The notes under the pieces were generated by a model, which saw nothing but the letters and a program-made list of their open reading frames with translations, did not search any database and was not told the origin of the DNA. A stretch of 25,410 bases of DNA from a virus: positions 1 through 25,410 of IMG/VR virus record IMGVR_UViG_3300008516_000240; one strand, 5' to 3'. The position numbers and the translations under genes were made by a program. Of the stretch, positions 25,239 through 25,410 are shown one piece after another. Each line of letters begins with the position of its first letter. Positions within the stretch are counted from its first letter, which is position 1.

Positions 25239-25410
25239 CCTGTCCCGGCACAGCCATTACACCGCCACCACACCCCCGCGACATTTCGGCGACATTTCCG
25301 CGACATACGCCCCGTAACCCCCGCTACCACCGTTCCCCCTCGCCCCCCGTTATCATCTGCGACTCACCACCCCCCCCATCGCTCTAACCCCTAACCGTAC
25401 CGCTGTTTCC
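25239..25410. other. C-rich non-coding stretch at the right edge
   Basis: No gene is seen here. The plus strand is strongly C-rich and G-poor beyond about 25311, with several runs of five to eight C residues. Three 11-bp direct repeats lie at 25278-25310. No phage end, terminator or RNA gene is recognised. Confidence 0.6.
25278..25310. repeat. Three 11-bp tandem repeats (GCGACATTTCN type)
   Basis: GCGACATTTCG, GCGACATTTCC and GCGACATACGC follow one another with no gap, so the GCGACAT core recurs every 11 bases, about one helical turn. The layout suits a protein-binding array on one DNA face. Confidence 0.8.

Larger units (their letters stand above)
1..25410. mobile_element. Mu-like transposable prophage with HK97-type head genes (partial)
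   Basis: The whole window reads as one prophage. The right arm carries a MuA-like DDE transposase, a MuB-like ATPase and a probable GemA-like protein. The left arm carries a gp25-gp26-gp27-gp28-like series followed by HK97-type portal, protease and capsid genes and then connector and tail genes. Late genes run leftward and early genes rightward from a repressor region near 16.9 kb. The tail genes are cut by the left edge and no phage end, target duplication or host gene is recognised, so the true limits are unknown. The identity rests on gene content and order; the host is not identifiable with certainty. Confidence 0.88.

Noticed and set aside
25239-25410. A phage end or attachment site at the right edge
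   Set aside because: No TG...CA end with matching repeats or host gene is seen; the other end is outside the window, so this cannot be tested here.

Overview
The window carries most of a transposable, Mu-like prophage in a GC-rich bacterial genome. The left part (about 1-16 kb) holds virion genes, nearly all on the minus strand. The right part (about 17-25.2 kb) holds early and transposition genes on the plus strand. The two arms diverge around a repressor region at 16.3-17.0 kb. Mu hallmarks are a DDE transposase with MuA-like spacing, a MuB-like AAA+ ATPase, a probable GemA-like protein, and a run resembling Mu gp25-gp26-gp27-gp28 (membrane/coiled-coil protein, small winged-helix protein, DUF3486-like protein, terminase large subunit). 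The head genes are of HK97 type (portal, U35 protease, HK97-fold capsid), with the Mu F-like domain fused to the portal. Neither phage end is recognised, and the tail genes run off the left edge.

Host: the window alone does not name one. High GC and the dense palindromic and CTCTGTG-type repeats between genes recall Planctomycetota genomes. That is an inference from memory, not a proven assignment.

Minus-strand late arm, in transcription order: a near-consensus promoter (16205-16234), membrane/coiled-coil protein, winged-helix protein, gp27-like protein, terminase, portal-MuF fusion, prohead protease, major capsid protein, a secreted-looking decoration protein with three internal repeats, two small unknown proteins, gp6-like connector, two small helical proteins, gp10-like protein, tail terminator-like protein, tail tube-like protein, and a partial tape-measure-like protein. 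A three-gene plus-strand cassette (11948-12933), with its own promoter, palindromic operator candidate and terminator, lies between terminase and portal and looks like a moron.

Plus-strand early arm: an XRE repressor with a small membrane protein on the minus strand diverges from a Ner/Cro-like protein, two small proteins, transposase, MuB-like ATPase, a small protein, a membrane-anchored i-type-lysozyme-like endolysin, an HNH protein, and a tightly overlapping series of small unknown proteins that includes the GemA-like protein. The arm ends in a C-rich non-coding stretch with three 11-bp phased repeats.

The most unusual content is a set of palindromic repeat families spread through the phage, several of them read in frame as protein. 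Family A is a 48-bp twin palindrome with TTAA centres. Family B is a TTTAACCGCGACCC inverted repeat. Family C is an ACAGAG/CTCTGT repeat. Family D is an 80-84 bp cloverleaf-like element with three triloop hairpins. Families A and D lie inside the portal gene, D and half of B inside the protease gene, and B inside the transposase gene. Family C supplies the C-terminal tails of the MuB-like protein and its neighbour. In the three coding copies of family A, the palindrome centre that would read as a stop codon is altered.
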